A DNA stretch of 64,000 nt, from NCBI GenBank assembly GCA_965248175.1, contig OZ252093.1:496001-560000 (forward strand), in the 5' to 3' direction. A model generated the notes under the pieces. The model was not told where the DNA came from, did not search any database, and saw only the letters and a program-made list of their open reading frames with translations. Both the position numbers and the translations under genes were made by a program. The DNA comes from VXPQ01 sp965248175 (lineage in GTDB: Bacteria > Bacteroidota > Rhodothermia > Rhodothermales > VXPQ01). Below are positions 26,231 through 34,534 of the stretch, piece after piece (the stretch's first letter is position 1; each line of letters begins with the position of its first letter).

Positions 26231-26794
26231 TCAATCCTCCGTTTTTCCGGATCGCAGGCGGGTCGCTTTTTTCCTGAATGCCGCCGCATGTTCAGGCTGC
26301 CGTTCGGCAAGCACATCGTAGATGCGCGCAGCCTCCTCGTACCGGTGCTGGGAGGCATAAATCGTCGCAAGGGTCTCACTGGCTACATCGTCGATATCAT
26401 CGTCGAGATCGGGGGTCGGCAAACCCGCTGCATCGGGACGGGGAACGATACGCGCCGACTCCAGATTGGCAATGATGCTGTCGATATCCGTGAAGGCATG
26501 CTGTGCGGGCTTCTCCGGTTCGTGCGACGGCGGATTTGCCTTCCGGGCAGCGCGTTCCAGCCCACGGAAGACAACAGGGCTCGTCGGTACAAGGTGAACC
26601 GCTTCGCGCCATGCATGCAGCGCACGGTCCCATTCCCCCAATTCCTCCCGGGCCTGGGCCAGCAATACGTGCGCCGTCGCATACTCCGGCATGCGACCGA
26701 TCATATCCTCAAGAAACGAGGCGGCCTGCCCGGCATTGCCCTCCTTGAGATATGCAACGGCTTTCTGTATATCCGGCGTCATTATCGACTGCAT
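26231..26794 (-). CDS. TPR-repeat protein
   Basis: A soluble protein of about 187 residues with tetratricopeptide-like helical pairs: AVAYLKEGNAGQAASFLEDMIGRMPEYATAHVLLAQAREELGEWDRALHAWREAVHLVP at the N-terminal end, and a separated repeat ETLATIYASQHRYEEAARIYDVLAERQPEHAAAFRKKA at the C-terminal end. The linker is acidic and proline-rich (PDLDDDIDDVAS). TPR domains hold protein partners; the partner is unknown. Either the ATG at 26794 or the one at 26782 (MTPDIQ) could be the start. It lies 8 bases downstream of a glycosyltransferase gene and 6 bases upstream of anmK, within the housekeeping cluster. Confidence 0.7.
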   Translation of the reverse strand: MQSIMTPDIQKAVAYLKEGNAGQAASFLEDMIGRMPEYATAHVLLAQAREELGEWDRALHAWREAVHLVPTSPVVFRGLERAARKANPPSHEPEKPAQHAFTDIDSIIANLESARIVPRPDAAGLPTPDLDDDIDDVASETLATIYASQHRYEEAARIYDVLAERQPEHAAAFRKKATRLRSGKTED

Positions 26795-26802
26795 GAAGGA
26801 CG

Positions 26803-28284
26803 TTACCGGACGGACTTCGTACACGCTTCCCGCAATGTCGCCGCAGCGACAAGGACGAAGCCGACCGCAAAAAAAAGCTGAAAGACTACGGCGTCCCATT
26901 GCCCTGTAAACAAAAGATACGCCACGCCCGCCGTCGAGTAGACCCCCATGGCGAATTCCAGCGGGTACGCTATGCGGAGGGCAACCGATCCCGCAGCACG
27001 GCGTCCGGCAAAACCGCCCGACGAAGCGCGGCACCCGGGAGCGGCGCCGAACTTGGGCGTACGCACGAAGGGCGTGGAGATCCCTGCAAAAGCTTCGACC
27101 ACGGCAATGGTGTTGCCAATGGACATGCCGATCGTGCCGGCCATGAAAACCGGAAGGATACCAAGACGGCGCGGCCAGTCGGCGTACAGCCGCCGCTGTG
27201 CAAAAATCTGCGCCAGACTAAACCCTGCGAATCCGATCAGCCCGAGCGCCATCCATCCGAAATAGGCCTCGCCGGGACCAACGCCGGCATGCGCCGCTAC
27301 CTGCAAGGGAACATGGAGCAATCCGGCGATCAGTACGAAGGGGAAAACCAGATGGCCCGTCATGTGGAACGTACCCTGCACCTTGCGCCGGAAGGATTCC
27401 CGGGAAGTCCACAGTGTTCGCAGCAGTTTGCGGGCTGTCTCGACAGACCCTTTCGTCCAGCGAAATTGCTGGGTCCGCAATCCTTCCATGGTCGAGGGAA
27501 GTTCCGCAGGCACCTCGACATCCCCCATAAATTCGATGCCCCATCCGGCAAGCTGCGCCCGATAGCTCAGGTCGAGATCCTCCGCAATGGTATCGGCCTG
27601 CCACCCGCCGGCATCCACAATGGCAGCGCGGCGCCACACGCCCGCCGTACCATTGAAATGCAAAAAGCAGTCTGCGCGGCGGCGTGCGAGCTGCTCTACC
27701 GCGAAATGGGTATCCAGGCCCACGGCCTGAATACGCGTAAGTAATGAAGCATCCTGGTTGAGATGCCCCCATCGCGCCTGTACGGCCCCAAGACGTTCAT
27801 CAGCGAAGGCAGGAATGAGCCGGCGCAGAAAATCGGGGCGGGGCACAAAATCGGCGTCGAACAGGGCAATGAAAGCACCCTGCGCCAGCGTCAGCCCATA
27901 TTGCAGGGCGCCCGCCTTGTATCCTTCCCGGTTCGGACGGCGAAGATGTACGATCCGTACACCCCGGGACGCTCCGGCCGCAATACAACGGGCAACAAGG
28001 CGCGGCGTATCGTCCGTCGAATCGTCGAGCACTTGTATTTCGAACCGATCTCGCGGATAATCGAGCTGCGCACAGGCGTCGAGCAACCGTTCGACAACAA
28101 GCGGTTCGTTGAAAATCGGCAACTGGACCGTGACGAACGGCCAGGAGAAAGAAGGATCGCGAGGAGGATCGGACGATGCATCCGGGATCAGGCGACCCGC
28201 GCCTGCGGAACGCTTGCACAACCACAACAAGTTGGCGCCGTACAGGGTCAATACGGCAATCGCTATTGCATACAGAAGCGCCAC
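26803..28284 (-). CDS. Membrane family-2 glycosyltransferase (cellulose-synthase-like)
   Basis: A 493-residue processive-type GT2 enzyme. One N-terminal helix (LLYAIAIAVLTLYGANLLWL) is followed by a GT-A domain with VQLPIFNEPLVVERLLDA, VLDDSTDDT, LFDADFVPRPDFL, the acceptor-site AEDLDLSYR and the processive signature QQFRW, and then four or so C-terminal helices. Layout and QQFRW are those of cellulose synthase and glucomannan synthase-like enzymes that polymerise and export a beta-glycan from a nucleotide sugar. The actual polymer is unknown. There is no PilZ domain. It lies between lptE and the TPR gene in the same operon, suggesting an envelope polysaccharide. Confidence 0.85.
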   Translation of the reverse strand: MALLYAIAIAVLTLYGANLLWLCKRSAGAGRLIPDASSDPPRDPSFSWPFVTVQLPIFNEPLVVERLLDACAQLDYPRDRFEIQVLDDSTDDTPRLVARCIAAGASRGVRIVHLRRPNREGYKAGALQYGLTLAQGAFIALFDADFVPRPDFLRRLIPAFADERLGAVQARWGHLNQDASLLTRIQAVGLDTHFAVEQLARRRADCFLHFNGTAGVWRRAAIVDAGGWQADTIAEDLDLSYRAQLAGWGIEFMGDVEVPAELPSTMEGLRTQQFRWTKGSVETARKLLRTLWTSRESFRRKVQGTFHMTGHLVFPFVLIAGLLHVPLQVAAHAGVGPGEAYFGWMALGLIGFAGFSLAQIFAQRRLYADWPRRLGILPVFMAGTIGMSIGNTIAVVEAFAGISTPFVRTPKFGAAPGCRASSGGFAGRRAAGSVALRIAYPLEFAMGVYSTAGVAYLLFTGQWDAVVFQLFFAVGFVLVAAATLREACTKSVR

Positions 28285-28315
28285 GCCAGATGTGGTTGCG
28301 TCGATGATGGAACGG

Positions 28316-28849
28316 CTACCAATTGGATGTGGCGGCTTGGAAAATGTCGTCAGCGATATCGTCGAGCGCTTCGCTGGCGGCTTCTTCCTCGCCGGTAAAA
28401 TCGGACGGATCGTACTCGAACGAGGCGGAAAAGCTACGTTGAAAAACTTCCCGTTCCTCCACGCGGTCCGTATAGCGTGTGGAAACGGTAATCGAAAGCT
28501 GGTTCAACGCCGCCCGGTACTCGCCGCCTACGGCGGCAGGGCGCACGGAATACTGCCGGATTTCTGTGCTTAGGACGGCATCGGCCCGGGTCTCGTCGGT
28601 AGCCAGTTCCAGACGGGTCTGGCGAACGAAGCGCTGGACCAATCGTTCGGTCAACAGGCCGCCGAGATCCGGGATCGGATTGGACGTGGCGTCTTCTGCA
28701 AGCGGAATCGCGACCGTTCCGAGATGTTCGGGAATGGAAGCACCCGTAAAGCTGTAGTTCCCGCAACCGGTCGACAGCAAGGCAAGCAATACGCCGACGC
28801 TTGCGGCGGGCGTACACATGCGGGTACGCACAGCAATGCGGAAAATCAC
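28316..28849 (-). CDS. lptE: LptE-like lipopolysaccharide assembly lipoprotein
   Basis: A 177-residue lipoprotein. Signal peptide ends in LLSTGCGNYSFTG, with the Cys as lipidation site and the GNYSFTG motif typical of Bacteroidota LptE; then LGTVAIPLAEDATSNPIPDLGGLLTERLVQRF, matching the family core. LptE plugs LptD in the outer membrane during LPS insertion. The likely start is GTG at 28849: it overlaps the TGA of the upstream gene (GTGA), and a perfect AGGAGG lies 5 to 6 bases before it. An ATG at 28819 is an alternative. The C-terminus is acidic (TGEEEAASEALDDIADDIF). Position beside the sigma-54 activator gene agrees with known Bacteroidota gene order. Confidence 0.82.
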   Translation of the reverse strand: MIFRIAVRTRMCTPAASVGVLLALLSTGCGNYSFTGASIPEHLGTVAIPLAEDATSNPIPDLGGLLTERLVQRFVRQTRLELATDETRADAVLSTEIRQYSVRPAAVGGEYRAALNQLSITVSTRYTDRVEEREVFQRSFSASFEYDPSDFTGEEEAASEALDDIADDIFQAATSNW

Positions 28850-30111
28850 AAATCCTCCTCGAATTCTTTCAGCTTACGGTAGAGGGTCCTCTCTGAAATG
28901 CCAAGCGTTCTGGCCGCTTGTCTGCGGTTGCCGTTGAACGTTTTCAGAGCACGGGTGATATGCTGGCGTTCTACGGCCTCCAGCGTGGGAAACGTCTCTT
29001 CCTCCTCTGCAACCTCTTCTTCCGGCTCGTCACGAGTTCTTTCCGGTTCCTGCGCATCCTGCCTACCGTTTTCAACGTTTTCGCTGCTCTGCAGGCGAAC
29101 GTCTTCATTCCCCTCGATTTCGTAGGCCACATCCTCGATCAGCGAGGGATATTCGTCCGGTTCGTCGCCGGGTACGGGGCCCCGCCTCTTCATCTCCTCC
29201 CACATCCGGCGCACTTGCGAACGAAGTTCGAGCAGCGCACGATAGATCAGCTCGCGTTCGCGGGCATCTGCCGAATCCTCCGCTGTTTTGCGCACGATGG
29301 GCAACAACTCCGAACGATCCTGCTCCGTACGCACGCCGCGCAGGCACGGACGGATATCCCCGGCGGTAACCTCTTTGTCCCGGATAAGCACTTCGATCTG
29401 CTCCGCGACATTGCGCAGTTCACGCACGTTCCCTGGCCAGCGATAGTGCAAGAGCAGTTCGCGGGCGTCATCGGCGAGATGCTTCACCGGACTGTCGTAT
29501 TTCTGCGCGAAGCGATGCAGAAACGTTTCCAGGAGCGGCAAAATGTCCTCCGAACGTTGCCGAAGCGGCGGAATCTCGACAAGCACGGTGCTAAGCCGGT
29601 AATACAGATCCTCCCGAAATCGTCCGGCCCGCACTTCATGAGCCAGGTCCTTGTTCGTGGCCGCCACGATGCGCACATCGGCCTTGCGCACCTGCGAAGC
29701 CCCTACGCGCGTGAATTGACCGGTATCCAGCACACGAAGAAGACGCACCTGTGCAGCGGGCGGCATCTCGCCGATCTCGTCCAGGAAAATGGTGCCGCGA
29801 TCGGACTGCTCGAAATACCCGGTGCGGCGCTCGACCGCTCCCGTGTACGCCCCTTTCTCGGCGCCGAACAACTCCGACTCGATGAGGCCCTCCGGGATGG
29901 CGCCGCAGTTGACGATGGTGAACGACTGGTGGCGCCGGGCGCCAAGCCCATGGATCGCCTCTGCGATGAGCTCCTTGCCCGTGCCGCTCTCCCCCTGAAT
30001 AAGCACGGTGATGTCGGTCCGGGCCACCTGCCGCACCCGGTCAATGACGTTTCTCAGCGCCATCGACCGGCCGACAATTCCAAAGCGCTCCTGTATCGAT
30101 TCCCGGTCCAT
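28846..30111 (-). CDS. Sigma-54-dependent activator, no receiver domain
   Basis: A 421-residue enhancer-binding protein. After a very short N-terminus (MDRESIQERFGIVGRS) comes an AAA+ domain with Walker A GESGTGKE, the sigma-54 contact loop as GAYTGA (usual GAFTGA), Walker B GTIFLDEIGEMP and the arginine-finger region LYYRLSTVLVEIPPLRQR. A Fis-type helix-turn-helix closes the protein (TRALKTFNGNRRQAARTLGISERTLYRKL). Between them is an unusual acidic linker of about 100 residues rich in Glu. There is no receiver or sensor domain, so it is controlled by abundance or by a partner protein. The start was placed at 30111, 4 bases past the miaB stop; the extended frame is miaB sequence out of phase. 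Confidence 0.9.
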   Translation of the reverse strand: MDRESIQERFGIVGRSMALRNVIDRVRQVARTDITVLIQGESGTGKELIAEAIHGLGARRHQSFTIVNCGAIPEGLIESELFGAEKGAYTGAVERRTGYFEQSDRGTIFLDEIGEMPPAAQVRLLRVLDTGQFTRVGASQVRKADVRIVAATNKDLAHEVRAGRFREDLYYRLSTVLVEIPPLRQRSEDILPLLETFLHRFAQKYDSPVKHLADDARELLLHYRWPGNVRELRNVAEQIEVLIRDKEVTAGDIRPCLRGVRTEQDRSELLPIVRKTAEDSADARERELIYRALLELRSQVRRMWEEMKRRGPVPGDEPDEYPSLIEDVAYEIEGNEDVRLQSSENVENGRQDAQEPERTRDEPEEEVAEEEETFPTLEAVERQHITRALKTFNGNRRQAARTLGISERTLYRKLKEFEEDL

Positions 30112-30115
30112 CTGG

Positions 30116-31645
30116 TTACGCAGCGGCAGATGCGGAAAATTCAAACAAGGTCGTACGACCGAGCGGGTCGGCAAGCAGCGTGGCGGACGTGCACCCGGTG
30201 ATGCGCACGCGCACGTATTCGCCCGGTTCGTACGCTTCCCGATCGAATACAACCATCTTGTTCGTGTCCGTGCGGCCGCAGAGCTGTCGGGTGCTGCGCT
30301 TGCTTTCCCTCTCGACGAGAACCACATGCTCCCGGCCGATCTCCTCCTGGTTTCTTTCGAGGGAAATACGCTGTTGCAAGGCGATGATTTCGCCAAGGCG
30401 TCGTTTTTTTACCTCTTCGGGGATATCGTCCTCGTACTTCCGCGCAGCGTACGTATCCGGGCGCTCGGAATACATGAACGTATAGGCGTAATCGTAACGC
30501 ACCTGTTCCATCAACGAGAGCGTGTCCCGATGCTGTGCTTCGGTCTCGCCGCAAAAGCCGGCGATGATGTCCGTAGAGAGCGAAACATCCGGCGCCAGTG
30601 TACGCGCCCGTTCAATGAGACGCAGATATTCATCCCGAGAGTACGTGCGGCGCATGCGCTTGAGCACCTCCGTGTTTCCGTGTTGTACGGGAAGGTGGAT
30701 GTAGTTGCACACGTTGGGCCGTTCGCGATGCAAATGCAGCAAATCGTCGCTGCAATCCTTCGGATGACTGGTCGAATAGCGTATCCGTAATTCCGGCGAA
30801 ACGAAACTGATCCGCTGGAGCAATTCGGCAAAATCAACGGACATGCCGTCCTGCCCGAAACGATAGGAATTCACGTTCTGTCCCAGCACGGTCACCTCCT
30901 TGTACCCCGCCTCCACCAGCTGGGCGCACTCGGAAAGAATACTCGACACCGGACGGCTGCGCTCGCGCCCTCTCGTGAAGGGCACCACGCAGAAGGAACA
31001 CATGTTGTCGCAGCCCCGCATGATGGACACGAATGCCGAGACGCCGTTCGTATCGTAGCGAACCGGCGCAATGTCGGCGTACGTCTCCTCACGGGAAAGA
31101 TGCACATTGACGGCTGCCTGACCGGTCTCGTCCGTTTCGCGGAGAAGGCGAGGCAGATCGCGGTAAGCGTCCGGGCCCACCACAAGATCGACAAGACGCT
31201 CCTGTTCCAGGAGTTTGGTGCGCAGGCGCTCGGCCATGCAGCCGAGCACACCGAGCCGAATGGGGCGAGAAACCGATCCGTGGCCGTTCGACGGAACCTT
31301 CCTGCCGGTGCGTTTGCGCCCCTGAAAATCCCGCAAGCGGCGACGCACCTTCTGCTCTGCGTTCTCGCGGATGGCGCACGTGTTCAGAAGAATCACATCC
31401 GCCTCTTCCTCATTCCGGGTAAGCCCGAACCCGTTTTGCCGGAGCACGGACGCCACGATCTCGGAATCCGAGACATTCATCTGGCACCCGTAGGTCTCGA
31501 TATACACCCGGCGATGCCCCTCGGCTTCAACGGCGGTCGTGCGGGCCTTGTCGAGCTCTTCGCCGGCGTAGGAGCCAGCCGCATCGCCCCTGCCGGGCGT
31601 TTTGCCCGAGTCGTCCAGAATCTCGATATCGGAAATCAGATGCAT
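30116..31645 (-). CDS. miaB: tRNA-2-methylthio-N6-isopentenyladenosine synthase MiaB
   Basis: A radical-SAM methylthiotransferase of about 509 residues that converts i6A37 to ms2i6A37 in tRNAs reading codons starting with U. The N-terminal UPF0004 domain has the three cluster cysteines (ETYGCQMNVSD, LNTCAIRENA, LGVLGCMAERL); the radical-SAM motif is CDNMCSFCVVP; a TRAM domain forms the C-terminus (VVLVERESKRS...LCGRTDTNKMVVF...VRVRITGCTSATL). An N-terminal extension of about 40 residues precedes the first domain. Start taken at MHLISDIEIL (31645); 31666 is also open. It precedes the sigma-54 activator by 4 bases. Confidence 0.94.
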   Translation of the reverse strand: MHLISDIEILDDSGKTPGRGDAAGSYAGEELDKARTTAVEAEGHRRVYIETYGCQMNVSDSEIVASVLRQNGFGLTRNEEEADVILLNTCAIRENAEQKVRRRLRDFQGRKRTGRKVPSNGHGSVSRPIRLGVLGCMAERLRTKLLEQERLVDLVVGPDAYRDLPRLLRETDETGQAAVNVHLSREETYADIAPVRYDTNGVSAFVSIMRGCDNMCSFCVVPFTRGRERSRPVSSILSECAQLVEAGYKEVTVLGQNVNSYRFGQDGMSVDFAELLQRISFVSPELRIRYSTSHPKDCSDDLLHLHRERPNVCNYIHLPVQHGNTEVLKRMRRTYSRDEYLRLIERARTLAPDVSLSTDIIAGFCGETEAQHRDTLSLMEQVRYDYAYTFMYSERPDTYAARKYEDDIPEEVKKRRLGEIIALQQRISLERNQEEIGREHVVLVERESKRSTRQLCGRTDTNKMVVFDREAYEPGEYVRVRITGCTSATLLADPLGRTTLFEFSASAAA

Positions 31646-31759
31646 GGCCGCTTTCGACAGGGGCAATATGGGCGGTATGGGCGCAAAAAAACGACAGAAC
31701 GCTCAAACGCCGAAACAGAAGGATGGTTCGGACAGCGCCTGCGCAAGGGATGCGGCGTA

Positions 31760-32356
31760 CTACCGGATTCGACCCGCTTCCATCCCCTTCGCGATATACT
31801 TGCCGATCAGATCGAACTCCAGATTGACTCGATCGCCCGCCTGCCAGGATCCCGCATTGGTCAGCGCACACGTATGCGGGATGACCGACACCGTAAAGGT
31901 CTTTTCGTCAAGCCGCGCCACGGTAAACGAAATGCCGTCCACGGCGACGGATCCGGCGGGAATAAGCAGGTGCGCACAGGCCGGATCGAATGCAATACGG
32001 CACAAAAAACTGTCGGGCAGGCGTTCCATGGATACGATCGTCCCGATCCCGTCCACATGCCCCTGCACAATATGCCCGTCGAGACGATGGTTCGGCTGCA
32101 GAGCGCGTTCGAGGTTGACGCTGCTGCCGGGAACCAGTGCGCCGAGGGTGGTTTTGGCAAGGGTTTCCTCGACCGCCGTGGCCTCGAATGTTCCATCCCG
32201 GACCTGGGTTACGGTCAGGCAAACGCCGTTGACCGACACGCTCTGATCGACCCGGAGTTCACCGGCGAATGAACAAGCGACGGTGAGCCGGCGCCCCCCC
32301 TCAAGAGGCTCGGCGGCCTGGAGGCGCCCCTGTTCCTCAATGATCCCCGTGAACAT
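31760..32356 (-). CDS. ribE: Riboflavin synthase alpha chain
   Basis: A 198-residue trimeric enzyme that converts two lumazines into riboflavin and the pyrimidine precursor. It has the two lumazine-binding repeats of the family: the first from MFTGIIEEQGRL with VSVNGVCLTV, the second from LDGHIVQGHVDGIG with VAVDGISFTV. The start at 32356 matches the universal MFTGIIEE opening. It lies 74 bases downstream of ribD, so both steps of riboflavin synthesis appear together; ribA/ribH are not in this window. Confidence 0.95.
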   Translation of the reverse strand: MFTGIIEEQGRLQAAEPLEGGRRLTVACSFAGELRVDQSVSVNGVCLTVTQVRDGTFEATAVEETLAKTTLGALVPGSSVNLERALQPNHRLDGHIVQGHVDGIGTIVSMERLPDSFLCRIAFDPACAHLLIPAGSVAVDGISFTVARLDEKTFTVSVIPHTCALTNAGSWQAGDRVNLEFDLIGKYIAKGMEAGRIR

Positions 32357-32430
32357 GTCCTGATCGAGTTTTCGGTAGAGAGGCGGATGGCCGTATGGCG
32401 AGACAGTACGGCGCAGGGCCAACTGGCGAT

Positions 32431-33582
32431 TCAATCTGCCGGCGTTGCGTCGAGCGCCCGCCGGTACCCCTTGAACACCATGTCCTCCCCGACGGATTCC
32501 CAGGCATGCTCCACGAAGGTAAGTGCTTTTTCAAGGTCTTCGCGTCCGATGCCTTCGATCGAAACGGGGCCCGCACCAAGCACCTTCGGCGCAAGAAACA
32601 GAAACAGCCGGTCCACGAGATCCTCCCGCAAGAGTGATGCAGCAAGAGCAGCGCCTCCTTCGACGAGTAGGGACTGAAGTGGAAGCCCTTGGCGGCCCGC
32701 ATCGCGGCCCAGTTCTTCGAGCATTTCACCGAGCTCCAGAGCGCCGTCCCGCTCCGCCACGCGAATCACGCGCCCCCCGCATCCGACAAGAGCCTCTTCA
32801 TAGGGAATGCGAGCCGATTCGCCTGCTACCACGATCGTCTTTTCGGCCTGCCCATCCGTAAAAAGCTTCAGATCGCCAGGAAGACGCCCGGTGCGGTCCA
32901 GCACGATGCGCGCGGGATGGCGTCCTTCTACATGCCGCACCGTCAGGGAAGGATTGTCGTGCCGGGCTGTCTCCGTGCCAACGAGTACGCCATCGGACGT
33001 GGCTCGCCAGTGATGCACCAACCGGCGGGAAAGATCGCCCGATATCCACCGGGAAGCGCCTGTGGCGCCAGCAATCCGGGCGTCGAGCGTCTGGGCCATT
33101 TTCAATGTAACCAGAGGACGCCCCGTCCGGATATGGTGCATGAATGCCTCATTGAGCCGCTTGCAGGCCGCCTCTAATACCCCCTCGATGACCTGTACGC
33201 CCTGTTCCCGCAGACGATGCACGCCGCTGCCGATCGCCTGCAAAAACGGGTCTCGCGCTCCGACCACTACGCAGGGGATGCGTTTTTCGAGAATGAGATC
33301 GACGCACGGCGGCGTTTTCCCGTGGTGCGAACACGGCTCCAGGTTGACGTACAGGGTGGCGTGCTCCAGCGCATCGCTGCCGTAGCGCCGCTCGGCGTCC
33401 CGGATGGCGTATACCTCTGCATGAGGTCCACCGTATTCGTGGTGCAACCCCTGGCCGAGAAGCGTGCCGTCGGTCCCGACAAGCACCGCGCCCACCATCG
33501 GATTGGGACTGACGAGCCCGGCGCCCTGCCGGGCCAACTCCAGGCAGGTTGCCATCCACTTTTCGTGTGCGTGATCCGTCAT
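32431..33582 (-). CDS. ribD: Bifunctional riboflavin deaminase/reductase RibD
   Basis: A 383-residue two-domain enzyme. The N-terminal deaminase (residues about 1-145) shows the zinc site PHAEVYAI and NLEPCSHHGKTPPCVDLIL; the C-terminal reductase (from about residue 150) shows LVTLKMAQTLDARIAGATGASRWISG, GVLVGTETARHDNPSL and SLLVEGGAALAASLL. It carries out the second and third steps of riboflavin synthesis. It is the first gene of the long minus-strand cluster ending at thiL. I saw no FMN riboswitch in the 230 bases upstream. Confidence 0.95.
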   Translation of the reverse strand: MTDHAHEKWMATCLELARQGAGLVSPNPMVGAVLVGTDGTLLGQGLHHEYGGPHAEVYAIRDAERRYGSDALEHATLYVNLEPCSHHGKTPPCVDLILEKRIPCVVVGARDPFLQAIGSGVHRLREQGVQVIEGVLEAACKRLNEAFMHHIRTGRPLVTLKMAQTLDARIAGATGASRWISGDLSRRLVHHWRATSDGVLVGTETARHDNPSLTVRHVEGRHPARIVLDRTGRLPGDLKLFTDGQAEKTIVVAGESARIPYEEALVGCGGRVIRVAERDGALELGEMLEELGRDAGRQGLPLQSLLVEGGAALAASLLREDLVDRLFLFLAPKVLGAGPVSIEGIGREDLEKALTFVEHAWESVGEDMVFKGYRRALDATPAD

Positions 33583-33797
33583 ATCGCTTCGAATTCGTTG
33601 CGCAACCGACTACCCCCTGTCATGAGACAAGATGCGACAGTGCATGGCTGAATATACGGGTGAAACGGAACCGCAGGGAGGCGGAAGCATTGACGCATGA
33701 GAAAATGCAGGCCGTGGCGCAGGATACGAATCCGATGGGGCGCACCGTATCATACTCCGGCAGGTTCGCGCGCCTGCCGATCCCGTAGTACCCGTAC

Positions 33798-33888
33798 GCA
33801 AGACGCACACCCTGCCCTGTAGCTCAATTGGCAGAGCGCCTGACTCTGGATCAGGAGGTTCCAGGTTCGAATCCTGGCAGGGCAGCAA
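33798..33888. repeat. Direct repeat, left copy (island boundary)
   Basis: A 91-base segment containing 15 bases of upstream sequence (GCAAGACGCACACCC), a whole tRNA-Gln and three bases after it. It recurs at 37615-37705 in the same orientation with two differences. The repeats bracket the restriction-modification genes and the IS1595 element, as attL/attR-like ends would. Confidence 0.85.
33813..33885 (+). tRNA. tRNA-Gln (CTG), left copy
   Basis: 73-nt cloverleaf with acceptor TGCCCTG/CAGGGCA, D-arm AGCTCAATTGGCAGAGC, anticodon stem-loop CCTGA-CTCTGGA-TCAGG (anticodon CTG, reads CAG) and T-arm GGTTCGAATCC; discriminator G, no encoded CCA. It differs from the copy at 37630 by two bases, at the end of the D-arm and in the variable loop, neither of which breaks pairing of the acceptor. 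Confidence 0.95.
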
Positions 33889-33927
33889 GGGGGGAGGGGG
33901 AGGGGGAGAGAATAGTACTACTTGGGG

Positions 33928-34534
33928 CTATTCATCAGATTTTTCTTCCTGAGGCCGGGACGCCAGGAAAAATTGTCGCACTCTATCCTCAGCATCCTCT
34001 TGCTTCTTGTCAGCAGTCAATCTGGAAGCCCATTCCCTGCCTGGATGAAGTGTATCCCACCAACTTCGGCGACTATTTCGCCTACCGCTTCCCGGATCAT
34101 GATTACCAAAACCATCCAGGCAGAGGTTCCATACGGGCTTATAGTATTCAATCAAAAAGCGCTCCGCCAAAGTAATCCAGACCGGAACAACGGCTAAATA
34201 CCTGTATGAAAAATCTTCTGTGTTGAGGTTGTTCGCAGAATCGATGGATTTGGCATGTTCCTTGATTCTACGTAATTAAGGCCGGATGGTTTGTATTGAC
34301 AGAGCCACCTTTTCTTGACTCTGGCGGAATCGCCTTACCAGCATAAATAGGCCTGTTACTTCTTGTAATAGATTGATAGACATCCATATCTCCGGAATAA
34401 AACAGTGAATATATTCCAGGTCCTTCGATGTGTTCGATCGATTTGAGATCCTCGGTATTTTGTTTCTCAAAATGCAAGACAAGTCCTGCCATGAGATTAT
34501 CATACGTCAATGGATCGTAGAGATTGACCGTCAT
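33928..34534 (-). pseudogene. Eco29kI-like GIY-YIG restriction endonuclease, frameshifted
   Basis: Starts at 34534 by ATGA overlap with the methyltransferase stop. The first 83 codons give DPLTYDNLMAGLVL, GPGIYSLFYSG (GIY half of the catalytic core) and RPIYAGKAIPPESRKGG (YIG-equivalent half), then run to a stop at 34268 (PALIT*). Removing one A in CCTTAATTACG (minus strand, near 34275) restores ALLRRIKEHAKSID and continues through TLAERFLIEYYKPVWN, DGFGNHDPGSGRR and DTLHPGREWASRL to the stop at 33928. These blocks are those of Eco29kI-family enzymes (relatives recognise CCGCGG; the specificity here is not proven). Product as sequenced is truncated before the helical C-terminus, so probably inactive. 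Confidence 0.85.

Noticed and set aside
28918..30201. 427-codon open frame antisense to the sigma-54 activator
   Set aside because: No motifs, and the opposite strand has a complete well-known protein.
33583..33812. FMN riboswitch upstream of ribD
   Set aside because: None of the conserved helices or the typical AGGGTTCCC-like core elements could be found in this 230-base region.
33610..33888. Small frame starting MLPCQDSNLEPPDPESG, also at 37130-37705
   Set aside because: These residues are the reverse strand of tRNA-Gln; a known false-gene pattern in annotations.
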